Source of the DNA: Flavobacterium sediminilitoris
Lineage (GTDB): Bacteria > Bacteroidota > Bacteroidia > Flavobacteriales > Flavobacteriaceae
DNA: 64,000 nt
Direction: 5' to 3'
Assembly (NCBI RefSeq): GCF_023008245.1
Contig: NZ_CP090145.1
Location: forward strand, 3,849,693 to 3,913,692
The notes beneath the pieces were generated by a model. The model ran no database searches, was not told the origin of the DNA, and saw only the letters and a list, made by a program, of their open reading frames with translations. Numbering within the stretch: the first letter of the stretch is position 1; the number at the start of each line of letters is the position of its first letter. Below are positions 1 through 8,706 of this stretch, piece by piece. The position numbers and the translations under genes are program-made.

Positions 1-591
1 AAAAACAGAACCGTCTCCAAAAGCAGAAGTTGCTTCAGAAATAGCACGATTCATTTGCGATTCGAATTCGGCTTCATTATTCACCACGCGCATTCCTTTT
101 CCACCACCTCCAGCGGCAGCTTTAATCAGGATAGGAAAACCAATTTGAACTGCAATTTCTTTTGCTTTGGCAACATCTGTAATTGCTTCATCTACACCAG
201 GCACCATAGGAATCTCATAATCTTTAACCGCATCTTTTGCTGCTAATTTATTTCCCATCATGTGCATCGCTTTCGACTTAGGTCCGATGAAAGTGATGTT
301 GTTTTTTTCTACCAAATCGGCGAAATCTGCATTCTCACTCAAGAATCCGTATCCAGGGTGAATACCATCCACTCTAAGTGTTTTACAAACTTCAATAATT
401 TTATCGCCCCTTAAATAGGATTGATTCGATGGTGCTTCCCCTATACAAACCGCTTCATCTGCAAATTTAACATGAGGCGCATTTCTATCGGCTACCGAAT
501 AAACAGCAACGGTTTTAATTCCCATTTTCTTTGCTGTTTGCATAACTCTTATGGCAATTTCACCACGATTTGCAACTAATATCTTTTTCAT
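1..591 (-). CDS. accC: Acetyl/propionyl-CoA carboxylase, biotin carboxylase subunit (5' part only)
   Basis: The reading frame starts at the ATG at 591 with MKKILVANRGEIAIRVMQTA, the classic N-terminus of biotin carboxylases, and continues off the left edge, so only about 197 residues are present. The visible part covers the N-terminal pre-ATP-grasp domain (GYGFLSENADFA) and the start of the ATP-grasp domain, including the glycine-rich KAAAGGGGKGMR loop that binds ATP. Family role: ATP-dependent carboxylation of biotin on the carrier protein encoded directly upstream, feeding acetyl- or propionyl-CoA carboxylation in the cytoplasm. It begins one base after the stop of the carrier gene, so the two are surely co-transcribed. 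Acetyl- versus propionyl-CoA specificity cannot be decided from this fragment because the carboxyltransferase is outside the window. Confidence 0.93.
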   Translation of the reverse strand, partial: MKKILVANRGEIAIRVMQTAKKMGIKTVAVYSVADRNAPHVKFADEAVCIGEAPSNQSYLRGDKIIEVCKTLRVDGIHPGYGFLSENADFADLVEKNNITFIGPKSKAMHMMGNKLAAKDAVKDYEIPMVPGVDEAITDVAKAKEIAVQIGFPILIKAAAGGGGKGMRVVNNEAEFESQMNRAISEATSAFGDGSVF

Positions 592-592
592 C

Positions 593-1078
593 TTATTCGA
601 ATTCAATTAATAAAGCTCCTTTTTCAACCGCAGCACCTTTTGTCATGCTTATTGATTTAATCACTCCATCACGAGGCGACACAATACTGTTTTCCATTTT
701 CATCGCTTCTAGAATTAATAAAGGATCGTTTTCTTTTACTTCTTGACCTACTGCTACCGAAATTTCTAAAATCAAACCGGGCATTGGTGCTTTAATAGCA
801 TTTACTTGCTTTGCCGAACCAATCTCAAAGCCCATTTCTTTGATAAGAATATCCAAAGCATTAGCAATGGCAACAGTATAGGTTTCATTATTAACTTTTA
901 CTGTATAGGTTTTATTGATAAAATCGGTTGCTATTATTTCAGCTTGGTAAGGCGTATTGTTTTTTAAAATGTGAAATTTATTTTTTTCAACACTTACTGC
1001 ATCTAATTGCGCCACAACATCACTTTCAACATCAAATTGAAACGTATTGTTTACGTTTAACTTATAATGATTACTCAT
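593..1078 (-). CDS. Biotin carboxyl carrier protein subunit of an acyl-CoA carboxylase
   Basis: This 161-residue protein ends in a biotinyl/lipoyl domain (about residues 92-161). The motif APMPG is followed by EAMKMEN, which places the biotinylated lysine at K127. The N-terminal 90 residues are a beta-rich region seen in stand-alone carriers of Bacteroidetes acyl-CoA carboxylases. It carries the carboxybiotin arm between the biotin carboxylase (next gene, one base away) and a carboxyltransferase outside the window. The ATG at 1078 is followed by a normal hydrophilic start, and no better upstream start is seen. E. coli AccB has a different Pro/Ala-rich N-terminus, so I do not use the symbol accB. 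Confidence 0.9.
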   Translation of the reverse strand: MSNHYKLNVNNTFQFDVESDVVAQLDAVSVEKNKFHILKNNTPYQAEIIATDFINKTYTVKVNNETYTVAIANALDILIKEMGFEIGSAKQVNAIKAPMPGLILEISVAVGQEVKENDPLLILEAMKMENSIVSPRDGVIKSISMTKGAAVEKGALLIEFE

Positions 1079-1148
1079 ATTTTTACTTTTAAGAGGCGTA
1101 AAAATACTAAAAAGAAATTGTTTAGATAAAAGGATCAGCGTTAAATGT

Positions 1149-3338
1149 CTACAAAACTAATAAGCCGTACTCTTTTAAAGTCAACAACTGTTTAGAATAC
1201 CAAAACAATTCAAAGTCGTCAAAATGTGACTCAAAGTCAGCTTTCAATTGCTGGAATGTTGTTGTCTTTTCATTTGTAACAGCCAGTGAATTCAATTTTT
1301 CAACCAACCATAATCCTTTTTCCTCCTCTAGCATTATATCAAAAGTATGGGTAGGCTGATGAAAGGTCATTTTCAACATCACCCAAGAACTCCCTTTCTT
1401 CGATTTGGTAAATTTTGCAGTTATTGGATTTCCTCCAGTCCAGACAATTTTAGCATTGTTTTTTGTAGTGAGAATTGCTACTTTTTCCAATGCGTTTTGA
1501 ATAAAATCGGGAGCTATTTTTGTTCGCGGAATTTTAAAATCAAACCAATCCTGCAGCTCATAATCAAAACAAATACCGTGCATGTAATTGAACAAAGACT
1601 TCTTTAGTCCGAAACTAAATTTATCGTGATTGATACCTGTTTTATCTTTAAAAGCTACATCATTATTCGCAAAGGTAATTTCATTTAGCTGCGGTACTAC
1701 ACCAAACTCTTCCGGATTCATCCCAACGGGACTATGCACTGTCATGGCAAATTGATGCCAAAAACCCGATTGCAACACCCCAACTTCAAACAACTGACGC
1801 ACCATCTCCAAACTATCTACCGTCTCTTGAACGGTTTGTGTTGGATAGCCGTACATTAAGTAAGCATGTACCATAATACCCGATGCTGTAAAATTGCGTG
1901 TTACTTGCGCAACTTGTTCCACAGTAACCCCCTTTTTAATAAGAGCCAACAAACGATCGGAAGCTACTTCTAATCCTCCTGAAACGGCAATACAGCCTGA
2001 AAGCTTTAACAACAAACATAAATCTTGCGTAAAACTCTTCTCAAATCGAATATTTGTCCACCATGTTACCGCAAGTTTACGACGCAAGATTTCCAAAGCC
2101 AATTCACGCATAAGCGCAGGTGGCGCAGCCTCATCCACAAAATGAAAACCTGTTTCACCTGTTTGTGCAATGAGTTCTTCCATACGATCCACCAACATTT
2201 TGGCAGCAATCGGTTCGTACAGTTTGATGTAATCCAATGAAATATCACAGAAAGTACATTTACCCCAATAACAACCATGTGCCATCGTCAATTTATTCCA
2301 TCTCCCATCACTCCACAAACTGTGCATAGGATTCGCTATCTCAATAACCGATATGTATTGATCTAGTAGTAAATCGGAATAATCAGGTGTTCCTACTTCA
2401 CTCTGTTTGTAATCCGCTTGAATCATATCATTTTTATAAACCACCTCTCCATTCTCAAGCAAAAATGTACGTTTATACAATTGAGGAGCTTCATTTAAAA
2501 CCACATTTTTATGCAATAGCTCTACAGGTAGTTCTCCATCATCTAATGTAATAAAATCGAAAAACTCAAAAACACGCTTGTCTTTTAAATCCCGTAACTC
2601 TGTATTGGGAAAACCGCCACCCATTCCAGTTTTCACGGAAGGATAATGCAGTTTTATGTATTGCGCACATCGAAATGCACTGTACAAATTACCAGGAAAA
2701 GGAACCGAAAACAAAACTAATTTAGGGTTTGCTTCTTCTATTCTTTCCTTTAAAATCTGTAAGGTTATTTTATCTATGTAAGTTAGTGAAAGTTGTAATT
2801 CCGAGTAGAGTTCGTCAAACGAATTAGCACTTCTCCCCAATCGTTCCGCATAGCGACTAAAACCAAAGTTTTCATCGACACACTCCACAATAAAATCCGA
2901 TAAATCTTCTAGATATAGTGTTGCTAAATGCTTCGCTTTGTCCTGCATTCCCATATTTCCAAACGCCCACTCCATATCATCCAATTGGGAAAATCGAAAT
3001 GCTTCAGGTAAAAAGTTACCCGAACAAATTTGTCGTGCTAATGTAGGCTGCTTCCCTTGTAAAAAGGCAATAACAGTGTCTATTGTTTTGATATATTCGT
3101 TTTGAAGTGCAATTATTCGTAAAACGTTTTCAGAAAAATCATTTTCTGCTAAGTCAACACTTTCAAAAATATTTAGCAATCCTTCTTTTGAAAACAATTT
3201 TAAAATCACCTCTATTCCCAAATCCATTTGATAGGAATCAATACCCTTAGTATTTAAAAATCCTTTTAAATAGGCTGTAGCTGGATATGGTGTATTCAGC
3301 TGTGTGAAAGGCGGTGTAATGAGTAAAATATCTTTCAT
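1149..3338 (-). CDS. B12-binding-type radical SAM protein
   Basis: This is a 729-residue radical SAM protein. The N-terminus (MKDILLITPPFTQLNTPYP) resembles the cobalamin-binding Rossmann domain that precedes the radical SAM barrel in this superfamily. Residues about 205-270 contain a second Rossmann-like stretch (LVLFSVPFPGN, GGGFPNTELR). The Fe-S motif is C356-YWGK-C361-TF-C364, a CX4CX2C spacing instead of the usual CX3CX2C. Downstream elements fit the barrel, including WWTNIRFEKSF and GGLEVASDRLL. Substrate and reaction are unknown. The gene has its own -7 box at 3357-3364 on the minus strand. Its GC content looks higher than in the genes that follow. Several family members act on methyl groups or complex natural products, but nothing here fixes that. 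Confidence 0.85.
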   Translation of the reverse strand: MKDILLITPPFTQLNTPYPATAYLKGFLNTKGIDSYQMDLGIEVILKLFSKEGLLNIFESVDLAENDFSENVLRIIALQNEYIKTIDTVIAFLQGKQPTLARQICSGNFLPEAFRFSQLDDMEWAFGNMGMQDKAKHLATLYLEDLSDFIVECVDENFGFSRYAERLGRSANSFDELYSELQLSLTYIDKITLQILKERIEEANPKLVLFSVPFPGNLYSAFRCAQYIKLHYPSVKTGMGGGFPNTELRDLKDKRVFEFFDFITLDDGELPVELLHKNVVLNEAPQLYKRTFLLENGEVVYKNDMIQADYKQSEVGTPDYSDLLLDQYISVIEIANPMHSLWSDGRWNKLTMAHGCYWGKCTFCDISLDYIKLYEPIAAKMLVDRMEELIAQTGETGFHFVDEAAPPALMRELALEILRRKLAVTWWTNIRFEKSFTQDLCLLLKLSGCIAVSGGLEVASDRLLALIKKGVTVEQVAQVTRNFTASGIMVHAYLMYGYPTQTVQETVDSLEMVRQLFEVGVLQSGFWHQFAMTVHSPVGMNPEEFGVVPQLNEITFANNDVAFKDKTGINHDKFSFGLKKSLFNYMHGICFDYELQDWFDFKIPRTKIAPDFIQNALEKVAILTTKNNAKIVWTGGNPITAKFTKSKKGSSWVMLKMTFHQPTHTFDIMLEEEKGLWLVEKLNSLAVTNEKTTTFQQLKADFESHFDDFELFWYSKQLLTLKEYGLLVL

Positions 3339-3356
3339 TATAAATTAAAAAGAAGA

Positions 3357-3364
3357 CAAAATTA
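3357..3364 (-). promoter_or_regulatory. -7 promoter element for the radical SAM gene
   Basis: Read on the minus strand this is TAATTTTG, matching the Bacteroidetes -7 consensus TAnnTTTG, about 20 bases before the ATG at 3338. It overlaps the stop codon of the decayed XRE gene upstream. No clear -33 TTG is seen at the right distance. Confidence 0.45.
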
Positions 3365-3707
3365 CTCCATCTCTTTTAGAATATTATGTATTTGTTGGAT
3401 TTTATCTATAGGTAAAGCATTTATTTTATTAATTAACTAGTTATCAATCTCTTTTTTGGTAAGTGTATGTAGCGCATGATACTTTGGAATGGGGTCTTTT
3501 TAAGAAGGTTTAAAATCTAAAATATCGTTTGGAGTGCAATTAAAGCCTCAGCAAAACTTTTCAAGACGTTCTAAATTTATTTCCTGCACTCTATTATTTG
3601 TGAGCTTGGTAGCGTAACCTGCTGAGTAACCGTTCTTAGTTAGATAAGTAATAAGGTCTTGCTATACCTTTCAGTTTAAAGATGCGAACAAAATTAAAGT
3701 AAATCAT
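3362..3707 (-). pseudogene. Decayed XRE-family (Cro/C1-type) transcriptional regulator
   Basis: Reading the minus strand from the ATG at 3707 gives MIYFNFVRIFKLKGIARPYY and then a one-base frameshift. After it, the other frame reads YLTKNGYSAGYATKLTNNRV, NLERLEKFC, GFNCTPNDILDFKPS, KDPIPKYHALHTLTKKEID and INALPIDKIQQIHNILKEME, ending in TAA at 3362-3364. These pieces match the helix-turn-helix regulators of about 115 residues that are common in Flavobacterium. Three in-frame nonsense codons (TGA, TAA, TAG) interrupt the second frame in addition to the frameshift. The length (346 bases, 3n+1) fits one indel. The gene is therefore dead but still recognisable. No intact partner, such as a toxin or target operon, remains next to it. 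Confidence 0.85.
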
Positions 3708-3952
3708 AATTTTTATTTCAAAAATAATAAAAAAACACTAAGATATAGTACTATAATAACAAGTAATAGAAATAAATTAATAAGAAATAAAAACAAGATA
3801 AATAAGATATAATAAAAGAATAGTAAGGTGTAAAGAAAATTGCATTGAAATTAAAATAGACCTACTACTTATCCTTTTGTAATTTAAATATTATTTTGTA
3901 AGTAAGTCAATAGAAATAATTATTTATTCATTCTTTTTATCCGTTTAAGTAC

Positions 3953-3960
3953 TATTTTTG
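3953..3960 (+). promoter_or_regulatory. -7 promoter element for the T9SS type B protein gene
   Basis: TATTTTTG matches TAnnTTTG and lies 23 bases before the ATG at 3984. The preceding 230 bases (3722-3952) are A/T-rich low-complexity DNA with no gene. No convincing -33 TTG is visible. Confidence 0.45.
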
Positions 3961-3983
3961 AAACTTTATTTTAAGATTTAAAT

Positions 3984-6900
3984 ATGAGATTTTTTTGCGT
4001 TTTATTATTTTTAGTTAGTGCTAGTATTGTTTTTGCTCAGAAACAAACTACTTCTATTGGTTTTATTGAAAACAAAGGACAAATTATTGACCAAAAAGGA
4101 AAAGAAAATAGAAACGTAAAATATCTTTTAAACACTACTGGATTAAATGTTCAGTTAAGAGAAAATGGTTTTTCTTATGATGTTTATGAGACAGAACGAA
4201 TACCATTAACAAAAAAGGATAGAGAATTTAATGGTTCTAACCCAAGTTTTGATACTGGAGTGAAAAATCCTGATTATTCTCTAAAGTATAATTTTCACAG
4301 GATTGATATTGACTTTTTGAATTCGAATAAAAACGTTACGTTAGTTTCTGAGGAAAAATCTTCTGATCATGATAACTACTACAATGTGACTCATGCTCCT
4401 AATGGGATAACGAATGTACATAAATATCAAAAAGTAACGTATCAAAACATTTATAGTAATATCGATGTTGTTTTCTTTATTCCAAAAGACAGTACAAAAG
4501 TCGTGGAATATAATTTCATTGTAAAGCCAGGAGGAAAAGTTTCAGATATTCAGTTACAATTTAACGGTGGTAAAACGGAATTGGTTGATAACAAAATAAA
4601 GATGAATCTTCGTTTTGGACAAATGGAAGAAACGTTGCCTTTGAGTTGGGTTGAAAATGGCCCTTCGAGAGAAGAAATTTCTATAAATTATAAAAAAATT
4701 AAAAAGAATGTTTATGGTTTTGAAGGGGAAGTTAACTCATCTAACAAAACTATTGTTATTGATCCTGTTCCAGTGCGATTGTGGGGGACTTATTATGGAG
4801 GAGGTAACCAAGCATTTAAAACAAATACTACTAAAACGGATAATTTAAATAACGTGATTTTCACAGGTCTAACATACAGTAGTAATAACGTAGGAACCGC
4901 AGGATCCTTTCAAAATACTGGAATACCTCTATGGGCAACAGCTTTTATAGCAAAAATGAACCCTAATGGAGTGCGAATATGGGGCACATATGTAAAAAAC
5001 AATACATTTGAAGCTATAATTTATGACCTAGCTGTTAATTCTTCAAATGAAGTTTATGCAGTTGGTTACACATGGGATCAAGATGGACTCGCAAATACAA
5101 TAACTACTCCCGGATCGTTTAGAGAATTTGGATCTGCATTTTCTAGAGAAGGTATTTTAATTAAATTTAATGAAAATGGACAACGAATTTGGGGAACTTT
5201 TTATGGTGGAGAAGGTTTTGATGAAATAAGAACTATTCATTTAGACAGCTCCGAAAATTTAATAATTGCTGGACAGACAAAAAGTTCGACCGGAATTTCA
5301 ACAAACGATGGTTATTTGTTAAACAACCCAAACAGTAGTTTCTATGGATTAGGTTTTTTTTCAAAGTTTAATTCAAATGGGCAAAGATTATACGGGAGTT
5401 ATTTTCAAGGAGAAATTACTTTTTGTAGTATTGATATTAATGATGACATTTATTTTGCAGGACAATATAGTGAAAGCACAAATTATTTAAATATAACTAC
5501 ATTAAACGCGCATCAAAATCAATGTTTTATGACAGATGTTTTCGTTGTAAAATTTGATGCAAATTTTAGTAGGGATTGGTGTACCTATTATGGTGGTAAT
5601 GGTAATTTAGACAAGGTAACTGGACTTGATACTGATAATTTAAACAATGTTTACCTTATTGGTACAACCAGTAGTACAAATAATATCGCAACAGCAGGTA
5701 GTTTTAAAGAAAATTTAGCACTTGGTGGTGTAGATGCTTTTTTAGTAAAATTTAATGCTTTAGGAGTAAGACAATGGGGGACTTATTTTGGAGGGAATAA
5801 TCCTACATCTGATGAAACTGCTGAAAGCGGATCTGTTTCTGACGAAGGTAATATCTACATTGCTGGCAATACAAGAAGTTATTATGAAATAATCTCTACT
5901 CCAAATAGTTATCAAACTGTACCAGATGGTTCTGATGATTGTTTTTTTGCAAAATTCAATACTGATGGAAATCTCATTTGGTGTTCTTACTATGGTACTC
6001 CTTCTCAAGATTATAGTTCAAATATTTATTTCAAAAATAATATTATTTATCTTTTAGGTTATTCAACAGGTATAGCAACAAACGGAAATGACTTAGGAAC
6101 TCCTGGTACTCACATGCCAACTGGCTCAGGTTTTTTCTTGGGTAAATTCCAAGATTGTCTTTCATCTCCTCAAATATCTGCTGTTAATCCTTGCATAGGA
6201 AGCAATCTTGAACTAACCGCTTCTGGTGGAACCAATTATTCCTGGACAGGACCAAACGGATTTACGTCAACTGACCAAAACCCAATTATTCCAAATGCAA
6301 CTGTTGCAAATAATGGTCAATATTCTTGCACAGTCACAGGAACAGGTGGTTGTGATGACACTGTTACAATTGATGTAGTTGTTGGTGATAACGAAGCTCC
6401 TATTCCAACAATTACAAATTTACCCACTATTACAGGAGATTGTAATACAATAATTACCTCAATTCCAACCGCTACTGATAATTGTGCGGGAACAATTAAT
6501 GCCACTACTACTGATCCATTGACTTATGCTACCGCTGGGAATTACACTATTACATGGCTTTATGATGATGGCAATGGGAATACTAGTAATCAAACACAAA
6601 ATGTAACCATTACTGCTGTTACCTTACCTATAGTAACTTCACCACAACAATTCTGTATTCAAGATAACGCAACTATAAACGACATTCTAATTACTGGACA
6701 AAATATTACTTGGTATAATTCACAAACTGGTGGAACTATTTTATCTACAGCTACCTCATTACAAAATGGAGTTACTTATTATGCTAGTCAGACTATCAAT
6801 GGATGTGAGAGTGATCGCGTTCCCGTAAGTGTTACTATTCAAAATACTCCTGCTCCAACAGGAAATGCAAATCAAAGTTTTTGTAGTACTGCTAATGCTA

Positions 6901-8054
6901 CTTTGAATGAGATTGTTAGTAATGGTTCCAATGTAATTTGGTATGATAGTTTAAATGGGAATTTGATTTTACCAAATACTACACCATTAGTAGATGGCAC
7001 TACTTATTATGCTACACAAACTATTAATGGTTGTGAAAGTGTTAGTAGATCAGCAATAACGATTAGTCTAATCAATACTTTGAATGCAACAGATTATTCA
7101 GAGTCATTCTGTGATAATTTGGATGATGGTTATGAAATAATTAATTTAACCAATTATAATGCTAACTTAATTTCTTCAACAGGTAATACTTTTAATTATT
7201 ACACTTCGTTGAATGGTGCTGAAAATCAAATTATTTCGGATAAAATCACAAATCCAACTAATTATAACCTAACTATTGGCAATCATATTATTTATGTTAG
7301 AATTGATTCTCCTAATACTTGTCATCAAGTTGTTACTTTAGATTTTACACTATATAGTAAACCTTTCTTAACTATAAATGATATTATGCCTATTTGCGAA
7401 GGCAGTTACATTACTATTTTTGCTGGAAATGGATATGATAATTACCTTTGGTCAACTAATGAAACTTCTCCATCAATTACGGTTTTTCAACCAGGAAACT
7501 ATTCTGTAACGGTTTCCGAAAATCACAATAATATAACTTGTACTACAACTAAAAACTTCACTGTAGTTAATTCAAATATTGCTACAATTTCTCAGATTAT
7601 TACTTCTGATTGGAATGATAATAATAACACTATAACGGTTTTATTAACTTCAAATAGCGAAGGAGATTATGATTATTCGTTAGATGGAATTAACTTTCAA
7701 AGTAGTAATACATTTAATGGATTAGATAATGGTGAATATACTGTTTATGTAAGAGACAAGAATGGTTGCGGAGAAGTTTCTGGAGAAGTATATTTATTAA
7801 TGTATCCTAAGTTTTTTACTCCAAATGGTGATGGTTATAATGATTTTTGGAAAATTAAATTTTCTGAAAATGAACCTAGTTTAACTATTAAAATTTTTGA
7901 TCGTTATGGCAAATTCATAAAGCAATTAGGCACTAATTCACAAGGTTGGGATGGAAACTACTTAGAAAAACCATTACCTTCTTCCGACTATTGGTTTATA
8001 GTTACAAGAGAAAATGGAAAAGAGTTTAAAGGTCATTTTACTTTGAAGCGATAA
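3984..8054 (+). CDS. Large secreted/surface protein with SBBP-like repeats, Ig-like domains and T9SS type B sorting domain
   Basis: This 1356-residue protein starts with a signal peptide (MRFFCVLLFLVSASIVFAQ). An N-terminal domain (about 20-260) begins IGFIENKGQI, typical of the domain that precedes SBBP-type beta-propeller repeats. The central part (about 265-725) holds at least seven repeats built around a WGTYYGG-like strand, such as RLWGTYYGG, RIWGTFYGG, RDWCTYYGG and RQWGTYFGG, consistent with a propeller. Then follow an Ig-like unit (YSWTGPNGFTSTDQNP), an HYR-like unit (PTITGDCNTII...ATDNCAG) and two near-identical repeats ending TYYA(S/T)QTINGCES. The last 90 residues (FFTPNGDGYNDFWKIKF, DRYGKF, GWDGNY) are the type B (gliding-associated, CHU_C-like) sorting domain recognised by the type IX secretion system. 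Its ligand is unknown. A strong terminator follows the stop codon. Confidence 0.92.
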   Translation: MRFFCVLLFLVSASIVFAQKQTTSIGFIENKGQIIDQKGKENRNVKYLLNTTGLNVQLRENGFSYDVYETERIPLTKKDREFNGSNPSFDTGVKNPDYSLKYNFHRIDIDFLNSNKNVTLVSEEKSSDHDNYYNVTHAPNGITNVHKYQKVTYQNIYSNIDVVFFIPKDSTKVVEYNFIVKPGGKVSDIQLQFNGGKTELVDNKIKMNLRFGQMEETLPLSWVENGPSREEISINYKKIKKNVYGFEGEVNSSNKTIVIDPVPVRLWGTYYGGGNQAFKTNTTKTDNLNNVIFTGLTYSSNNVGTAGSFQNTGIPLWATAFIAKMNPNGVRIWGTYVKNNTFEAIIYDLAVNSSNEVYAVGYTWDQDGLANTITTPGSFREFGSAFSREGILIKFNENGQRIWGTFYGGEGFDEIRTIHLDSSENLIIAGQTKSSTGISTNDGYLLNNPNSSFYGLGFFSKFNSNGQRLYGSYFQGEITFCSIDINDDIYFAGQYSESTNYLNITTLNAHQNQCFMTDVFVVKFDANFSRDWCTYYGGNGNLDKVTGLDTDNLNNVYLIGTTSSTNNIATAGSFKENLALGGVDAFLVKFNALGVRQWGTYFGGNNPTSDETAESGSVSDEGNIYIAGNTRSYYEIISTPNSYQTVPDGSDDCFFAKFNTDGNLIWCSYYGTPSQDYSSNIYFKNNIIYLLGYSTGIATNGNDLGTPGTHMPTGSGFFLGKFQDCLSSPQISAVNPCIGSNLELTASGGTNYSWTGPNGFTSTDQNPIIPNATVANNGQYSCTVTGTGGCDDTVTIDVVVGDNEAPIPTITNLPTITGDCNTIITSIPTATDNCAGTINATTTDPLTYATAGNYTITWLYDDGNGNTSNQTQNVTITAVTLPIVTSPQQFCIQDNATINDILITGQNITWYNSQTGGTILSTATSLQNGVTYYASQTINGCESDRVPVSVTIQNTPAPTGNANQSFCSTANATLNEIVSNGSNVIWYDSLNGNLILPNTTPLVDGTTYYATQTINGCESVSRSAITISLINTLNATDYSESFCDNLDDGYEIINLTNYNANLISSTGNTFNYYTSLNGAENQIISDKITNPTNYNLTIGNHIIYVRIDSPNTCHQVVTLDFTLYSKPFLTINDIMPICEGSYITIFAGNGYDNYLWSTNETSPSITVFQPGNYSVTVSENHNNITCTTTKNFTVVNSNIATISQIITSDWNDNNNTITVLLTSNSEGDYDYSLDGINFQSSNTFNGLDNGEYTVYVRDKNGCGEVSGEVYLLMYPKFFTPNGDGYNDFWKIKFSENEPSLTIKIFDRYGKFIKQLGTNSQGWDGNYLEKPLPSSDYWFIVTRENGKEFKGHFTLKR

Positions 8055-8063
8055 AAAATGAAT

Positions 8064-8097
8064 AAAAAAAGTCTAAAATAAATTTTAGACTTTTTTT
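8064..8097. terminator. Bidirectional intrinsic terminator
   Basis: A 16-base inverted repeat (AAAAAAAGTCTAAAAT and its complement) encloses two bases and has A and T runs at the outer ends. It can end transcription of the T9SS gene on the plus strand and of the peptide gene at 8121 on the minus strand. Confidence 0.8.
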
Positions 8098-8120
8098 ATT
8101 GTAAGATGTAAAAGAGATGA

Positions 8121-8282
8121 TTAATAACGTCTACATAGTCCTGCAAAATCTCCTGTAGTTTCACAATATGAACCTGTAGGACAAGAACCATCTGGTCTAC
8201 ATGCTAAACCTCCATTAATAGTTCTTTTTTCTTTTTTGTTCAACTTTTGAACTCCTGCTTTTTTTAAAATTAATTCTAACAT
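8121..8282 (-). CDS. Small Cys-containing peptide with double-glycine leader
   Basis: This 53-residue ORF has a leader of about 25 residues ending in VQKLNKKEKRTINGG, with two glycines at 24-25. The leader resembles the signal of bacteriocin-like or natural-product precursors exported by C39-peptidase ABC transporters. The remaining 28 residues (LACRPDGSCPTG, SYCETTGDFAGLCRRY) contain four cysteines, probably two disulfides. It lies 106 bases downstream of the peptide gene at 8389, in the same orientation and with a related leader, so the two probably form a unit. No transporter or modifying enzyme is adjacent. Function (antimicrobial, signal or other) is not known. The start is the only ATG that gives a full leader. 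Confidence 0.7.
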   Translation of the reverse strand: MLELILKKAGVQKLNKKEKRTINGGLACRPDGSCPTGSYCETTGDFAGLCRRY

Positions 8283-8388
8283 AACTTTATTGTTTAATTG
8301 TTTGTAAAATAATGTATTGTTTTTTTAAAATATATACTAGGAAAGTATATTCAATCTAAAAATCTAATTTTCAAAATTATAAGTTTCT

Positions 8389-8604
8389 TCATGGAAATGT
8401 ACAATCACCTGTACTATCAGGATATAATCCTGGTATTGTCCCGTTCGGACAATAAGAGAAGCAATAATGATCAACTCGTTTAATTCCTACATAACAAAAG
8501 CATCTACAATTAGAATCTCCAATATTTCCACTTCCTTTAATGCTTTTTTGCTCATTTTTAGCTAGTTTTTGAATTCCTTCTAAACTTAAAATTTTGTTTA
8601 ACAT
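8389..8604 (-). CDS. Small Cys-rich peptide with double-glycine-like leader
   Basis: This 71-residue ORF has a leader (MLNKILSLEGIQKLAKNEQK, then SIKGSG) related to the neighbour at 8121: both have a QKL-x-K core, a run of charged residues, then an Ile and glycines. Here the second glycine of the usual GG is replaced, reading GSG. The mature part is rich in cysteine (SNCRCFCYVG, HYCFSYCPNG and a final DCTFP), six in all, suggesting a disulfide-bonded secreted peptide. The ATG is preceded by an A-rich stretch (AATTAAACAAATAAATC) that resembles strong flavobacterial translation starts. No immunity or export gene is recognised beside it, so a bacteriocin role is only a guess. Confidence 0.72.
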   Translation of the reverse strand: MLNKILSLEGIQKLAKNEQKSIKGSGNIGDSNCRCFCYVGIKRVDHYCFSYCPNGTIPGLYPDSTGDCTFP

Positions 8605-8706
8605 GATTTATTTGTTTAATTGTTCGTTTTATAATCAATAATTTTTTTTATAATTATCAACTTCCTAAAGGTAAATAAAAACGTAAAAACTATCACTTAA
8701 AAAATG

